This document shows, piece by piece, positions 19,911 to 32,388 of a DNA stretch of 64,000 bases. Position numbers and translations under genes: made by a program. The notes below the pieces were generated by a model. The model was not told the origin of the DNA. It made no database searches and saw nothing but the letters and a program-made list of their open reading frames with translations. The DNA is from Amyloporia xantha (taxonomy: Eukaryota; Basidiomycota; Agaricomycetes; Polyporales; Adustoporiaceae): assembly GCA_036971615.1 (NCBI GenBank), contig JAYKKR010000005.1, positions 806,001 to 870,000 of the forward strand. Reading direction: 5' to 3'. Within the stretch, counting starts at the first letter, position 1. The number at the start of each line of letters is the position of its first letter.

Positions 19911-22900
19911 ATGTTGGCCGCTCTGCAACCCAGCCCATTGTCCATATCTCACCCCTCTAGCCGCGACTTTACTGGCAACACCACTATGCCTGATCCGTCA
20001 CTCTTGACTGAGGATCGGTTCTGTCCGGGCTGTAAGAAGTCGGTTGTTGATGAGAACGGTGGTGTGGTAGTCGCATTTGGGTGAGCTTCGATTCTGCTGT
20101 ATATCATTCTCTCTTCGCACGTGCACTGTACATCTTGAAGTCATAGCGCATAAGTCAATGTGTCCTTGTGATGCGAGGGCGAGCCACCCTAATATCGAGT
20201 TTTGATTCATTCCCACTAATTCCAAGGCCGCCTGACACGTCCAGTTCACGAAGGGGATAACTGTCGATCTGTTTATACAGTTCGACGCAAGTCTCCCTAC
20301 AGCTTCATTAATGGCGTTAAACCTTAAACTTGGTGAATACTGTCTATGCGTCGGTAGCAACCTGTCAAGGTGCTGGCTCTCTGACTAGGTCAAAGCCTGA
20401 CAAGTTGTAATCATACGTCACTGCTATTCGGGCGCGCTTGCATCCCTTTATTCCGATGGCCTCAAGCTTATCTACGCTTTTTGACGTGTTTCGGAAGGAG
20501 TAGCAACGTGCCGATTCTACGCGTTTCGGATCCTGCGAGACCGTAGTCTCTGTCTGCGCTGATCACGAAGAGCACCTCCATTCTCGCATAACTTGTTACC
20601 ACCAGGCTTACACAATGCTAATACCTGTTTCTTCCTTTCAGTCAATCGTTCTTTCATGTCGACTGCTTCAAGTGCGCTAAATGCGGCAATCAAGTCACAG
20701 CGGACACTAATCTACTCCTGCTTTCCGATGGCTCCCCTATTTGTGCAAACTGTTCCTATTCTTGCAATGTCTGCCGGGAGCCAATCCTAGATGAAGCCAT
20801 TATGACAGGCGATGACTCTTATCATGCGCATTGTTTTAAATGCAAGGTGTGCAAGAATCGCATCGACGAACTTGTGTTTGCAAAAACAAGTCAAGGTATA
20901 TATTGCATGAACTGTCATAACCAGCGTGTCGCGCGGAGTAGACGACACGCTCAGCGGCAGCGCGAGAAGGAGAAGGAACGAGAGCGCGAGAAGGCCGCAA
21001 GTGCCTTAGTGGGAGCGAACGCCAGTAGTTCGGCTAGATCGAGAGATGAAGCGGCGAAAACACAGACGGACAAAGTAAGTGATGATCGCGACTATATCCT
21101 ACACTACGGCGGCTTTAATGACTAGTAATGCCGATCTCACTCCAGGCCAGTACATCACAACCGCAATTGCCGGCGCATTTGCACTCACCGGTTGGCCACC
21201 AGCCCTCGTCGGAATCGTCAGGCGCATCATCTCTTGCTCAACGTCAATCGGGAAGTTCGCCTTTCAGTGCTGCATCATCAGGCTCGTCGCTCCCCGAACG
21301 AGGATCCATATCGTCTGTGCCGGGTAGGCGAGATAGTCTACGTGGTAGGCAGGAGGCCATAACCGCGACCAAACCTTCAATCACTGCCACATTTAAATCA
21401 CCACCAACTCCTATATCAGCTTCTAAGAGGCCGTCCACGGCAACGTCTACGGATCCATTGGCCTCTGTACGCCTCTCCACGCCTGATCTATCACCGCTAT
21501 CTAACCCCCAAATCCAGCTCGCTAATTCCCCTACGTCTAGAGTAGACTCATTGGCAGTGCCGTCGGTATCGGACGGATCGGAAGGCTTTTTGCAACCCAG
21601 GAAAAGCTTCGATGGTGGTATCCGCCATCCTGACTCGCAATTGCGTCCCAGTCCCAGTGCATACTCTCTCAGCACATCCAGCGCTAATGGCAGTAGCGGA
21701 TTGGGCATCCCTAGTGGTGACATATCACGAAGAGACAGGAGACGGTCAATCAACCCTGCCACGGTCCAGTCATTCGGCAGCAACCTCCAATCTCCTTCAG
21801 GCTCCGAACCTTCCTCTTTTCTCTCTTCGCCGTCTTCTCGTGATTCCCCACGTCCTTCCTCTCCTTTTCGTGATTACTTCTCCCCGCTTCAGACAACTTC
21901 TCCTCCAGCGTATACTGACAATCCAGAACTTGCCCTTTCCTCTCGTGTGGGTTCATCATCTCCACATCCGTCGACACCTTTATCAGCCCGTGGCTCTGCA
22001 GATTACGAGTCGCAGAAAGGACAATCACATTATACATCCTCAGATTCATACCTCGCACAACGCAGTCAAGAACCAGAACAGACTCCGCGTGCGCCCTCCC
22101 GCTCGGGCTCAGCATTTGAATGGTACCCATCGCGTCCCGGTAGCCGTGCTGAACAACCACAGCGGTCTGCCACCCAGGGATACGCTTCGGATCACTCGCG
22201 TGCTGCTACTCCTCCTGATGCCGTGCGGCGAAGTACTGAGGGTCGGAGACCTCCGAGTCTGAAACTGCCTATAGGCAATACAATCCGCGCACAACGATCA
22301 TTCGATGACAGAACCCGTGCTAGCCCACCCCCTTCGCTGCGTCCTATCCGTAACAGCAGGTCGTCATCAGGTACGATGGGTATAGAACTTGAGCTTCCGT
22401 CTCGTCCATCGAGCATTCCTACTCCTACCTCACCGGCGCACCATGTGGACGTCCCGCATGGTATAGAAAGTGGAACCGATACAGATGCGGAATCAGAGGA
22501 GAACAAGGTCACAAAGATGTCCGATAATCCACAGGATCTACCCCCAGCATTGCCGCCCAAGGATCACCATCCTGCAAGACACTTCACCCGGCCCCCTGCT
22601 CTGCGGCTTGACACCGCGGACATTAGTCGGGATGCATCGGACGCAGGTCATTTAGGCAGTGAGGAAGGAGTTTCTGGATCGCCCGAGTCGTCACCAGTGG
22701 AACGGACCTCCCATGCCACATTCATTGCTCCTGCTCTGCCACCTATACGTATATCAATGGGCGGTACGGATTTCTCAGAGCTTTTGAGATCCGTGGGAGG
22801 AAATATCCCGAAGCTGGAGCAGCTTGCAGAAACTACGGAGGAGGGCGGGCGCATGCTCGATCTCAGACTAGCATCTTCAAATTCTATCATAGTGAACCGG

Positions 22901-25511
22901 AGGGACTCCGTGCAGCTTCTAACGCCCAGGAGTGATATCACCGTCACAGATTCTTCAGAGTTACATGTTGACAGCACCCCTGTCAAACGGTCAGACTATT
23001 CGCTCGGGGGGTCAAGTGATGTATTCACTGACTCTCCTTCGTTTGCTTCAACGTTGAACGCTGACATGCTGGCGAAGTTTCCGTCCGTCCCGGATACGAG
23101 AACCAGTTTGGACAGTTCTACCCAGCCACATCGAGTCTTGGGCAGCAATGGGACGCATACTCATTCCCCGGTATCCTCCCTTTCAGAAACCCGTCAAGAG
23201 CCCCTCGATGCTTTGCTCGAATCAGGAAGGACGCATATCACGGTAACCTCAGCTGACAATACAAGCCCTGAGCCCTTGCGCGTCGACTTGTCCGATTCAC
23301 TCGCACGACAACTGCAGAACATAGTGTCGAATGCAGCCGAACGAGGTATGGCAAATGTGGTCCTGGAATTAGACTTGGCGCAAACTCTACTCAGGCTCCT
23401 TGCGGAAGAAAAGGAGGCTTCCAACGATTTGAAACGCAGGCTCGATGGTATCAAGGTTTGCACATTCTTTCCCTATGTCCTGTGGATAGCCTGGTTGAAC
23501 GCGTTTGGTTTTAGAGGGCCAGCCAACAGTATATGGCAGGTCTGACTGTCGCGCAGGAGGAATATGATCAAGAATTGAAGGCTCGTCGAGATGCAGAGGC
23601 AGAAGTCACTCGTCTTCGGGTCCTCCTATCCGGCCAGGCAGTCCGGCTTTCCGCGATTTCAGCAGATTCTAAGCGACAGGAAGCTCAGAAGCAATTATCG
23701 GAGGAGCTGAGCAACAACTTGTCCAGCCTCGGGCGATCTATATCCAAACTTAAAGTCGAACGTGACATGACTCTGGCAGAAGTGGAACAACTATCGGCAT
23801 CGAAAACGTGAGTTCTATCTACTTTATTCATTCCAGCAATACAGTAACTTGATTTTACGCCGATCGCAGCTCTCCGGCAATGGTGGCTAGCGAAGATGGC
23901 GCAGTCGCTTTGACAAGAGCGTTGTCTATGCGATTTGACAATATCAAGAACCAGTATACGCATGAACTGGTTCCTTTAACGGAGCAACGTGAGGCGCTAA
24001 TGCGGGAGATCACTGAATTAAAGGCCTCTCGGGATGCATTCCTTGAAGAGACTACTGTCCTCAATGCTCGCAACGAGGAGCTAGCGCAGTTGAATGCCCA
24101 GTATTTGCGTCGCTTGGAAGCTGCTGGTCCAGATTCCACCAATACTAAGCAAGACAGTAGCAGTCAGGAGGGATCTGACATGACCCATGACAGGTTTAGG
24201 CACATACAGGACCTCTCGTCTTCTGTAACATCTTCAACCGTAGCCTTTACGGAGGAGTCCGCCGAGTCGAAGTTCATCAAAGTATCGAAGCCGGAACCGA
24301 TAGATGGCCCTACACCTCTAGTTAAGCCGGGTAAGTTCAAGTGGCCGGGCCACAAGACACCGAAAGAGAACGCTGTGATGCTCTGGCCTGATACCGCCAG
24401 ATCCAAGGGGCGCAAAGAGCACGTCTTCCAGCAGATCAGTGTTTTACGTGTAGCACGATGCGACCACTGCGGCGATAAGATGTGGGGCTCTCAGCTGCGC
24501 TGTACAAGTGAGAAGTTTTTGTGCTTGTAAGGATGAAGATGTTCCTTAATGTTGTGGTGCAGATTGCAGTGTCGCTGTGCATATACGATGTGTCCATCAC
24601 GTCCAAACCTCGTGCTCACAGCAGATGCCCAGTCGTGAAGAAACTTCTCAAGCTCTCGCGCCACTTCGTACGCTGTCCTACAACATTCCTAACCATAAAA
24701 TTTTGACCATGATTCCTGTAGCCCCTTCTATGTTTGGACGCGATTTAGTCGAGCAAGTACGCGCAGAGTCCATTGGCGAGCCGCGCCTTATCCCTATCAT
24801 TGTCGAAAAATGTATAGAAGCCGTGGACGCGCTTGGTATGTTTCTATCACTTGCATGGTATTAGTACTCATCACATTTTTCCGCGTAGCTCTAGACTCCG
24901 AAGGCATATATCGGAAGACTGGAGGCTCGAGTCAAGTAAAGACGATCACGCAGCTGTTCGAACGCGGCGACTATCGTACGTTCGATTTACGAGACACCGA
25001 CCGGTTCAACGATATTTGCAGCGTGACTTCTGTCCTGAAGTCGTATCTCAGGGCATTGCCCGATCCCCTACTGACGTATGCATTGCATGCGAAGTTCACT
25101 GCCGCTGCAGGCATTCGTGATCCTGCTGCAAAAAGCAAGGCGTTATCTGAGACTGTGAATGAGCTACCGAAGGAACACTACTATACGACTCGTGCGTTGA
25201 TGTTACATCTGCACAGGTGTGTTCTCTAGCATCTAAAAGACTGCAGTGCTTGACATTGTAATCTGTTTAGGGTGAGCCAGCACAGCGACGTGAATCGCAT
25301 GAACGCCAGAAATCTCGGAGTAGTATTTGGGCGTATGTGTCCTTGTCACGGATCTGCTTCACGTATTGACATGTTTATGCTCATAGCTACACTAATGCGA
25401 TCTCGAAACTTCATGAACGATATCGGCGACATGGCTGGCAGCACTCTCTGCATGGAGTGGCTCGTCGAAAATGCGCCCCTCGTATTCGAGCATCCGCCTT
25501 CATTTAGCTGA
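19911..25511 (+). CDS. LIM-LIM-coiled coil-C1-RhoGAP protein (Rga-like)
   Basis: This is a GTPase-activating protein for a Rho/Cdc42-type GTPase in polarity and cytoskeletal control, of the fungal Rga1/Rga2 type. Nine exons (19911-20080, 20642-21074, 21146-23455, 23515-23807, 23870-24507, 24563-24835, 24889-25216, 25271-25332, 25387-25511) join in frame to about 1543 residues. LIM1 (FCPGCKKSV...FFHVDCFKCAKCG) and LIM2 (CNVCREPI...YHAHCFKCKVC) lie within residues 38-150. A long Ser/Pro-rich disordered linker (about 205-740) is followed by coiled coils (EEYDQELKARRDAEAEVTRL; REALMREITELKASRD). A C1-like zinc site starts HVFQQISVLRVARCDHCGDK and continues CSVAVHIRC. The RhoGAP domain has the arginine finger in GIYRKTGG, plus SVLKSYLRALPDPLL and NARNLGVVFGPTLMR. 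The 561-nt first intron, which splits LIM1, is about ten times the local norm. Confidence 0.92.
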
Positions 25512-25824
25512 AAGCACCCAGCACCACCTCCCCTTACATTCATTACACTTCACTTTTCTGTAGACTTCCACGGCAAGCTCTTGTATTCTACACTCGATTC
25601 TCTTCTATTTCGTTCGGTTTCTTTGGTTGCGTTGGACTCGCATGTTGGATATTCCCGCCCCCTTTGCCACCAACTTGTATTGTCAGACTCATTTGCACGC
25701 TCATATAATGTCTTAGATATACCCAATCCTTATGAATATGTATTCATCTCACACTGGCTACGTTATTATACATTTGGAGTAGGATCCATCTATACTTCAT
25801 GAGACCCGGGCTCGTGAATATCCT
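25512..25824. other. Shared 3' region of convergent genes
   Basis: Separates the RhoGAP stop from the BTB stop on the opposite strand. It is T-rich with no gene. Both 3' UTRs probably lie here. Confidence 0.5.
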
Positions 25825-27720
25825 TTAAGACAAATCGCGTGACCGTTTGCCACGAGTAGCCTGCTCGCCCTTCAATGTGCAGAACAAGAAATGGCGTCGT
25901 GGTCCGGTCGAGGTGCCAGCAACGGCTGCAACGCGTGCACCCAGCGGGGCAGTGTCTGTCCCACTGCCTCGCACACCCAGAGAAAACATACGGTCAAAAA
26001 CTGCCATGTTATATAGCATTGGTAAGTATTTCAAAGAGAACCGATATTACTCACGCGTTGCGATAAATGCTTTAGCCGTAGTCTGACAGCTGAGGTGTGT
26101 AAGGGAGAGCGGGGGACTCACACCCTCTAACGTCCGCAAATAGCGGAAGACCATCGATGGTTGGCAAGGACCTGTGCACGGAGAGATCAGGACCAGGCCA
26201 AGAAAACATATATCGATCTCTGATACTTGCCGAAGCGAAACACCGCATGATACGCCTGTCTCCATTTCTCCTCGAGGAGGCGGGCACAATTAGCTGGATC
26301 AGGGCACGTTGCGCACTACAGAGAGTAAACATGAAAGAGTTCTCCACCGGCGGGTAAGACTGAAACGTACGCATTGATACTCCTTTGCAACTTGGATCAA
26401 TCCGAGCTTCAGTACGCGCTCCAAGAACCACGTCCGCCTGCGACAATTTCACAAGGTGTTGCGTCAATTCTTATGCAAGCACAGGAGGCATATGACTCTC
26501 ACCGTTTCTCAAGCTTCAACAGCGTCTCCTGGCTAAGTGTGCTGAGTTCCTCCTCGCTCCAGCCACCAGGGTTGTCGAGAACGAAGCGGCTTGACTCGCG
26601 GTAGAGCTCCTCCTCACCAAAGAGCTCGGCGATGCGCATGGCCTTGAGTGGGCGTCCGGCCGCGTGCGTCAGTAAGAACGTTAGGCACTCGCGTTCCAGC
26701 GCAGCCACGTGCAACTTATGCGCGATGTTCATGAGTCCCTCGACATTGTTCCAGGTAATAGTGCAGACGAGACTGGTAGAAAGGTTGACACGTTGGTGTA
26801 CGCGGACAGGGTCAAATGCAGACTTACTGTGGATACACGAATTTGAGGAAGTCGTGAAACGTGTTCGCCTGCAGGACACGTGAAGCTTCAGTTGCCAAAA
26901 TATGGGCAGGGTGCATACCTTCTCCTCCTTTAGAATGATGATCGCATCCGAACTTTTCGCCTTTGTACGGCGCAGACCTTTCAACTCAGAAGGCTTCTGC
27001 TTCCCCTTCTCGCCCAGCATCATTGTACCAGTAGAAGGAGATGCAGGACTGCTTTCCAATTTATTGAGACTGCTTTCCCTGGCTCTGGCTTTATCAACCG
27101 CCTCCTCGTCTGACCCTCGCTCGTCCGCGTCCTGATCGACATCCAAATCGACCTCGTTGGTATCCAGGTCCGGGTCAACTGGGGCAAACGTCATCTCTGG
27201 AGAGTCTTCCACCTTGGAGCGACCTCCTGGTACGGATGGCGGTTGAGAAATAGTGATGACGGAGGACATAGACTGCGGTCTGCCAGTCTCTGCCCACTCA
27301 CCGCTGAGTGCGGCCTGGAAGAAAGACGAGGCATAGTATAGAACCTCTTTGTGTGCCCTTTGTTAACGAGAAACAGGAGAAGAAAAGCGCGTCCAGGCAG
27401 TGCTCCCACAGGCCTGGAGGAGGGAAAACTCACCAAAAGGTGGTCGACTCGACGATGATCTTGACCGTTCCTGGGAAGCGGCTTCTTTGGGTGAACGTCT
27501 CGTCAATCTCAATGGGGTCTTCGAAATCTCCGTCGATGCTCAGGGCAGAGACCATTTCGTCTGATTCGCACTCTTCGAGATACCATGGCGGTGAGCCCGC
27601 CGACCTGAAGATGCCTGCCGCAGCCGCATGGGTCTCGGTGGGCGAGCTCAGTGAGGCGGAAGGGTTGGCAGTGTTGGGGCCCCTTGAGTTGCGAGCGATG
27701 AGAATATGCGGTGGGTTCAT
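25825..27720 (-). CDS. BTB/POZ domain protein
   Basis: This is a BTB-domain protein of the Agaricomycete type, probably a dimerising adaptor, possibly for Cul3 ligases. From the ATG at 27720 the first exon gives a low-complexity head, then an acidic block and FPGTVKIIVESTTFW, the first BTB strand. Splicing continues as AHKEVLYYASSFFQAALSGE, the BTB helix with the canonical HK.VL..S..F pattern. A long acidic insertion (DLDTNEVDLDVDQDADERGS) interrupts the domain, followed by the BACK-like helices around HKLHVAALERECLTFLLTHA and EELSTLSQETLLKLEKR. Further exons give TWFLERVLKLGLIQVAKEYQ, a Cys-rich segment (CATCPDPANC) and MVFRYLRTLEG. The last intron donor GTGAGT overlaps an in-frame stop: splicing ends the protein at 25825, and reading through ends it at 26047. 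Confidence 0.8.
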
Positions 27721-28093
27721 GGTGGTCGATAACAAGGACCGCTCATTCTGCTCTTGGTGGGAAAGTGATCGTTAGTGCGCCATCAGGCCGAAAATGGCAA
27801 TGCGTCGGGATGCGTGACCTGCATCAGGTGGCATTGACAAGACCGGGTTATCGCATCGAACTGTGCACTCGGAGCATAGTTGAGGTCCGTCTTGGGCATA
27901 TCATGAAGATAGGAGTAAGTTTGTCAAAGTCCGTGTAATATTGTACTAAAGTATCGCTTTAGGATAGAGTCGTTCGGTGCCCAAAGTCTCATACCATCAA
28001 TGCACGGCCACGACGGATAAACCTCGACCTGGTTACAAATAGACATGTCCGTAGATATTCCATCAAAATTTTCCCGGACATCAGACTTCTCAA
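27721..28093. other. Intergenic, no gene seen
   Basis: Lies between the BTB start and the 3' end of the interrupted esterase, and holds the BTB promoter. No RNA gene or repeat was recognised. Confidence 0.4.
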
Positions 28094-30155
28094 TCAGGGG
28101 AACTGCAGAGACAGTATGTTGAGGAGCGCCATCGAAGCGGCCCGGTAGGTGTCCGTCGTGAAGTTAAACGACGGCGCAGGATCCCAAAAGGTGAGCAACG
28201 GCGGGGCGGATGGCGTGGAGTTCCATTGTTCCCATGTCACATTAGAAAGAAAACTGACGTTGGGAGAAAGTCCTGCGGGCGCATTGGGATTCAGGTGGTT
28301 TGCGAAGTTGACTGTGCCAACGCAGGGGGTCAGCACTAGGTATAAAGAGCACAGAAGGACGTTTAGCGCACCCAATATATCTGTCCCAATCCAATCAATG
28401 TCACTAAAGAATTCAGTCAAATCGGACGAGTGATAGGAGCCCAGGTATGGCGTCGACTTGTTGCGTTTGAACACTAATAGTCACTCGTCGTGATCAGTTG
28501 AGAGTGATAATAGTAAACGAGAACGTGCATCCTTACAATAGGCCCAAGTATCCTGTGTACGTGAAACTGTCGCGAGGAGTAAGCGACGTGGCGCTTGAAA
28601 TCCCCAATCGCCTTGGAACGCTGCAACACGTTTAAATTGTGGGCTACAGGGGCCGAGTGGAAGCAACGGTGTGTTTGAGTCAAATGTGAAGGATGTTATG
28701 ACTTACGTCAAAACATTTGCATCTCCAGTACCAAAGGGCGAGCCCTAGACAAGGAAAGTATCCTCATTCATGAGGATACCAAGAGGTCGTAATGAAAACA
28801 TGTATGACAAACCTTGCTTGGATCATCCGGATAGGCTATGCCAACTGCGTCTATCTCTGGCGCTGAGGCAACAGGAATATAACTATCCGCGTCGAATTTC
28901 AATACATCACTAATGTGAGAGCATAATTGCACATACTTGGAGTGCACGTAAGCAATGAAGTCCTCATTCGTGCTAAATAGATAAATCAGTCAGTGGAATT
29001 ATTGCTCACATGATGAAAGGACGCACGTAATATTCGTGTTTCCGAGAGAAAACAGGGTGCTTTCGTCGTCGCAGTCTCCAGAAATCACCGGAACCTGTAA
29101 TCATCGTTACTATGATTGATCCCACTGATGATACTGAGACATGCCTTCGCATACAAACCCATCAGCATAGAGCGCTGGGGATTGCGCACAAACAGATCAC
29201 CGTCAATTCGGGGCTGCCATACAGTGTTCTGGCTCATATAACTGTAACCATTCGGTGTCGCGTTGACGCCAAGCATCAGTTGCTCATAGGGAGCGTGGCG
29301 GAGGCAGTCCAGAGTGTCTGCCTGACCGGTGCAATTCGTGTATGCTACAAGTGTGTCGTAGTATGGCTGCCCTGCCGTGTAGTTTCGCAACGCATATGGC
29401 GAACCAGATTCCTGGAGTATGTGCATGAGGAACATTCAATGAAGGGATGCGAGACCGACTACCATAACTGCACCACGGAATAGACCTTCATTGCCTCCAT
29501 TATTCAAGAGCAGGTGGAAGCCGACAGACCAAGAGCCGGCACTCTCACCCCATCTATCAAGTCGCAAGCGTGTCAAAAGACTAGTTAGAGAAATGTTACA
29601 ACGACTCACATGATGACCTTGCCGGGATTACCACCGAAGGCAGATATGTATTTGTTGACCCACTGCATGGCAAAGCGCTCTGCGACGGTCAAATGTCCAA
29701 GGTGTTGGCTTCAATATGTAATGTCGACGTGCCATGGAAGGACTTACGGTCTCTCAAGCCAATGTTGCTTACGCCTGCTTTTTGCACCTCTTCGCCAGCG
29801 AGGAAGCCGAAGGCTGTGGGCTCATCAACTTATAGCACAAAAAATGAAGCGATAAGGATAATCACCGTTGAGTCGATAGTTGTGAGAAACAAATATGACG
29901 GGTTCGCCCAATTCTAATGAGCGTTCAATGATTCCGTTACCCGGGTAAAGCGAAGCATCTCCGGTCTCCCAACCGCCTGCCATAAACGGTCAGTTGATTT
30001 TGACTAGCGGCCAGCTAGGAATTGTATGACCTCCGTAAATCCACTTGAGCACCGTAAGTAAAGGAAACAATCACATATGCGCGGGACAGTATCACTCACA
30101 AATATCACAGGTAGGTTATCTCCCGCTTTAGCGGAGGCAGGCTTGTAGACGTTGA

Positions 30156-32388
30156 CATCATCAGCAAAACGTCGAGTCGTCTGAATGGTCTGAGATACCT
30201 GGTTCAGGCCGTTTCAGACGCAAAGGCATAAGTTGAGCAAGTCTTACCTAGATAGGACCTGCTTAACTAAGATGTCGGGGACTTATTTCAGATTCTCTCA
30301 GACCATACAGAGGGCTAATAAGACGATGGTCAGACTCCTGTAGGCACAAATCAGACTGTTCTCAGACACGCCACCAGACACAGATAAGGATATAAAAGAA
30401 TGATATATATTTTCCACTCTGTAAGACTGTAAGAACATTCATTATATACAATAAAGTCAAATTAAGCGTCTATTTAAAGTAAAGTGTGTATGACGATGCC
30501 TACGAGAACCGGAGAATTGAAGAAGGAAAAGTGGTGATGACGTGGTGGAATGCGAATGCTGGCGGTGTGCAAATGATTGTTAGCGAGGACAGTGTGACGG
30601 AAAAAAAGTCACTCACCGCAGCTGCAGCTGCTCTATCTAACGGCTGATCCCCCCGTCCGCAGCGCGCAGAACGACCGTCAGCGTATACTCCGTCACCGCG
30701 CGCGCATACATCACCATGACGTCCACACTTCCGAACAGCTCTGGGCTGACCGCGCGCCGGCCGGCCAACAGGTCCTCCGCTCGAGATTTGAACTTACGCT
30801 GGATGGCGAAACGGACTGGGCTTCAGACAGCGTGCATTGGGGCCCCTGTCAGTCTTGCACTCACAGCTGGTAATGAGCACGGTCAGCTGCGTCATACCTG
30901 TAGAGGCGCTGCTACTCATATCCACACCCGAGCTGACGGTGGTCGTGTTTTGCTCGACGTTGAATTGCGCGAAGAACGCTCGGATCCTGAGTGGATCCGA
31001 GTCGCTCTGCGCTCCCTTCCATGTAGGCTTGCGAACGCGAGTGCCAGCAGCGCGCAACGCTGGCGTGTCGTTCTTAAGTTGCGGTGCTGGCACTGGCAGA
31101 GCCGGGAGGCGTTAGGGCAATGGGAAGAAACGAAGAGGAATGTGCGCAAGAAAATTGTCCAGAGCAAGGCGCGGCGGCCAAATGTGTACAAATTTTGGCT
31201 TGTGGCTTGCTTGTGGCTATTTTTTTTTATAAGGCTGCGACTCGCCGACTGCGAAACTCGAACACCTGTAGCTCACTCATCTCTGCTCGTGTCGACTTGC
31301 TTTATAAATGAGAATTGCTCTATTTATCTGTCCAGAGGGCCCTGTGAAGTCCAGTCGACGACAAAGCATACAGCATTCAAAGTCATACTTCGAGAATCCT
31401 CTCCATACTCCGCCGCGCTCGCATGCCTGGCTGCGCTCATTGTCCCTCGCACCATGCTCAAGACCACACCCAGCGGGCCCGAGTTCTTCGCAGGTGCCTC
31501 CAAAGTCTCCGGTCACGCCTTGCCCCTGGCAGCGGCAGTGCTAGCCTACGACTCGTAAAGCATGACTGTCACATCGTTTAGGGCTGTTTTGCCCTCCCCC
31601 CCTCTCCCGGTAGAATTAGACAGCCCGCAGCTGTTCGCGCGGCGCCTCGTCAGGCGTGCCAATGGCCTGAGCACTTCACGCTCGTTGAGCTGGCACGAGA
31701 GATTCCCCGTCTGAGCTCCCACTGAGCAGCCGTATCCGATCGAGATCCACTTGAACGCCCATGAGTCAGCACGTCCTCCCTCCGCCTGACGATCTCGCGG
31801 CCCTGCACTCGTCTTCTGAGGCCGCCGTGGGCGTGTTTGAGTTGCAGACACTCCCCACCACGCCTGGAGGCCATCAACTCGCTGCGATATACCGTGCCAC
31901 CACCTCACGGCCTCGCAGGAATATCTTTCAACTATTCATTTATATTCAATGGTGCGACTGTTCTAGTAGAGCTCATTACTGCCAATTGCGTCTGCTGTTC
32001 TCATCGCAGACTTTCACCTGACAGACTTCCAGATCAGGTCAATGACGTCTCTCACCCAGAAACATGCAGTCCTATCATGAGCTCCAGGTGATTATGCTCA
32101 TGAGTCCATGTTTTGAGCTGTCAGATCTTACATACAAAATGACATGTATAACTTCAATATACACACTGTGAACTGATACCGTGGCGATAGACTGTGCGAT
32201 GTTACGCGGCTTGTATTCCTGTTCACGCCATCCGGGACTGAGAATGTCTGGGGAGTCTTACCGGCTTGCTCAATAACAAGCGAACAAAAATGTCAGGTGA
32301 TTAAGACGGCATTCAGACGTACAGTATGTTTCAGGCGTGATTCAGACGTCTCAGTCTGAAAAGACATTTTGTCGTTTTGCTGATGATG
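30156..32388. mobile_element. Inverted-repeat transposable element inserted in the esterase gene
   Basis: The ends read CATCATCAGCAAAACG (30156-30171) and, inverted, CGTTTTGCTGATGATG (32373-32388). GTCTGAA-like motifs recur just inside both ends (near 30180, 30220, 32310-32355), like the subterminal repeats of DNA transposons. Comparison with the intact paralogue shows the target was GCATGTCAA. The outcome is either a 2-bp AT duplication around a CATCAGC-ended element, or insertion between A and T of an element starting TCATCAGC with no duplication. No complete transposase or Rep/helicase frame is visible, so the element appears non-autonomous. Confidence 0.75.
30637..31093 (-). other. Coding-like sequence inside the transposable element
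   Basis: Minus-strand peptides look like real protein. An exon-like block (30637-30798) after a good CATCCAG acceptor reads RKFKSRAEDLLAGRRAVSPE and on to VVLRAADGGISR plus stop. An upstream frame (to 31093) reads PLRIRAFFAQFNVEQNTTTV. I could not join them with matching phases or name a family. They may be captured host exons or remnants of the element's own gene. A long overlapping plus-strand frame (30716-31558) has no motif. Confidence 0.3.

Noticed and set aside
21244..22986. Long minus-strand frames under the RhoGAP linker
   Set aside because: They are complements of the Ser/Pro-rich coding exon and have no independent evidence.
30716..31558. A 280-residue plus-strand open frame inside the transposable element
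   Set aside because: It lacks motifs, is Arg/Ser/Ala-rich as expected from GC-rich chance reading, and overlaps more protein-like minus-strand segments.
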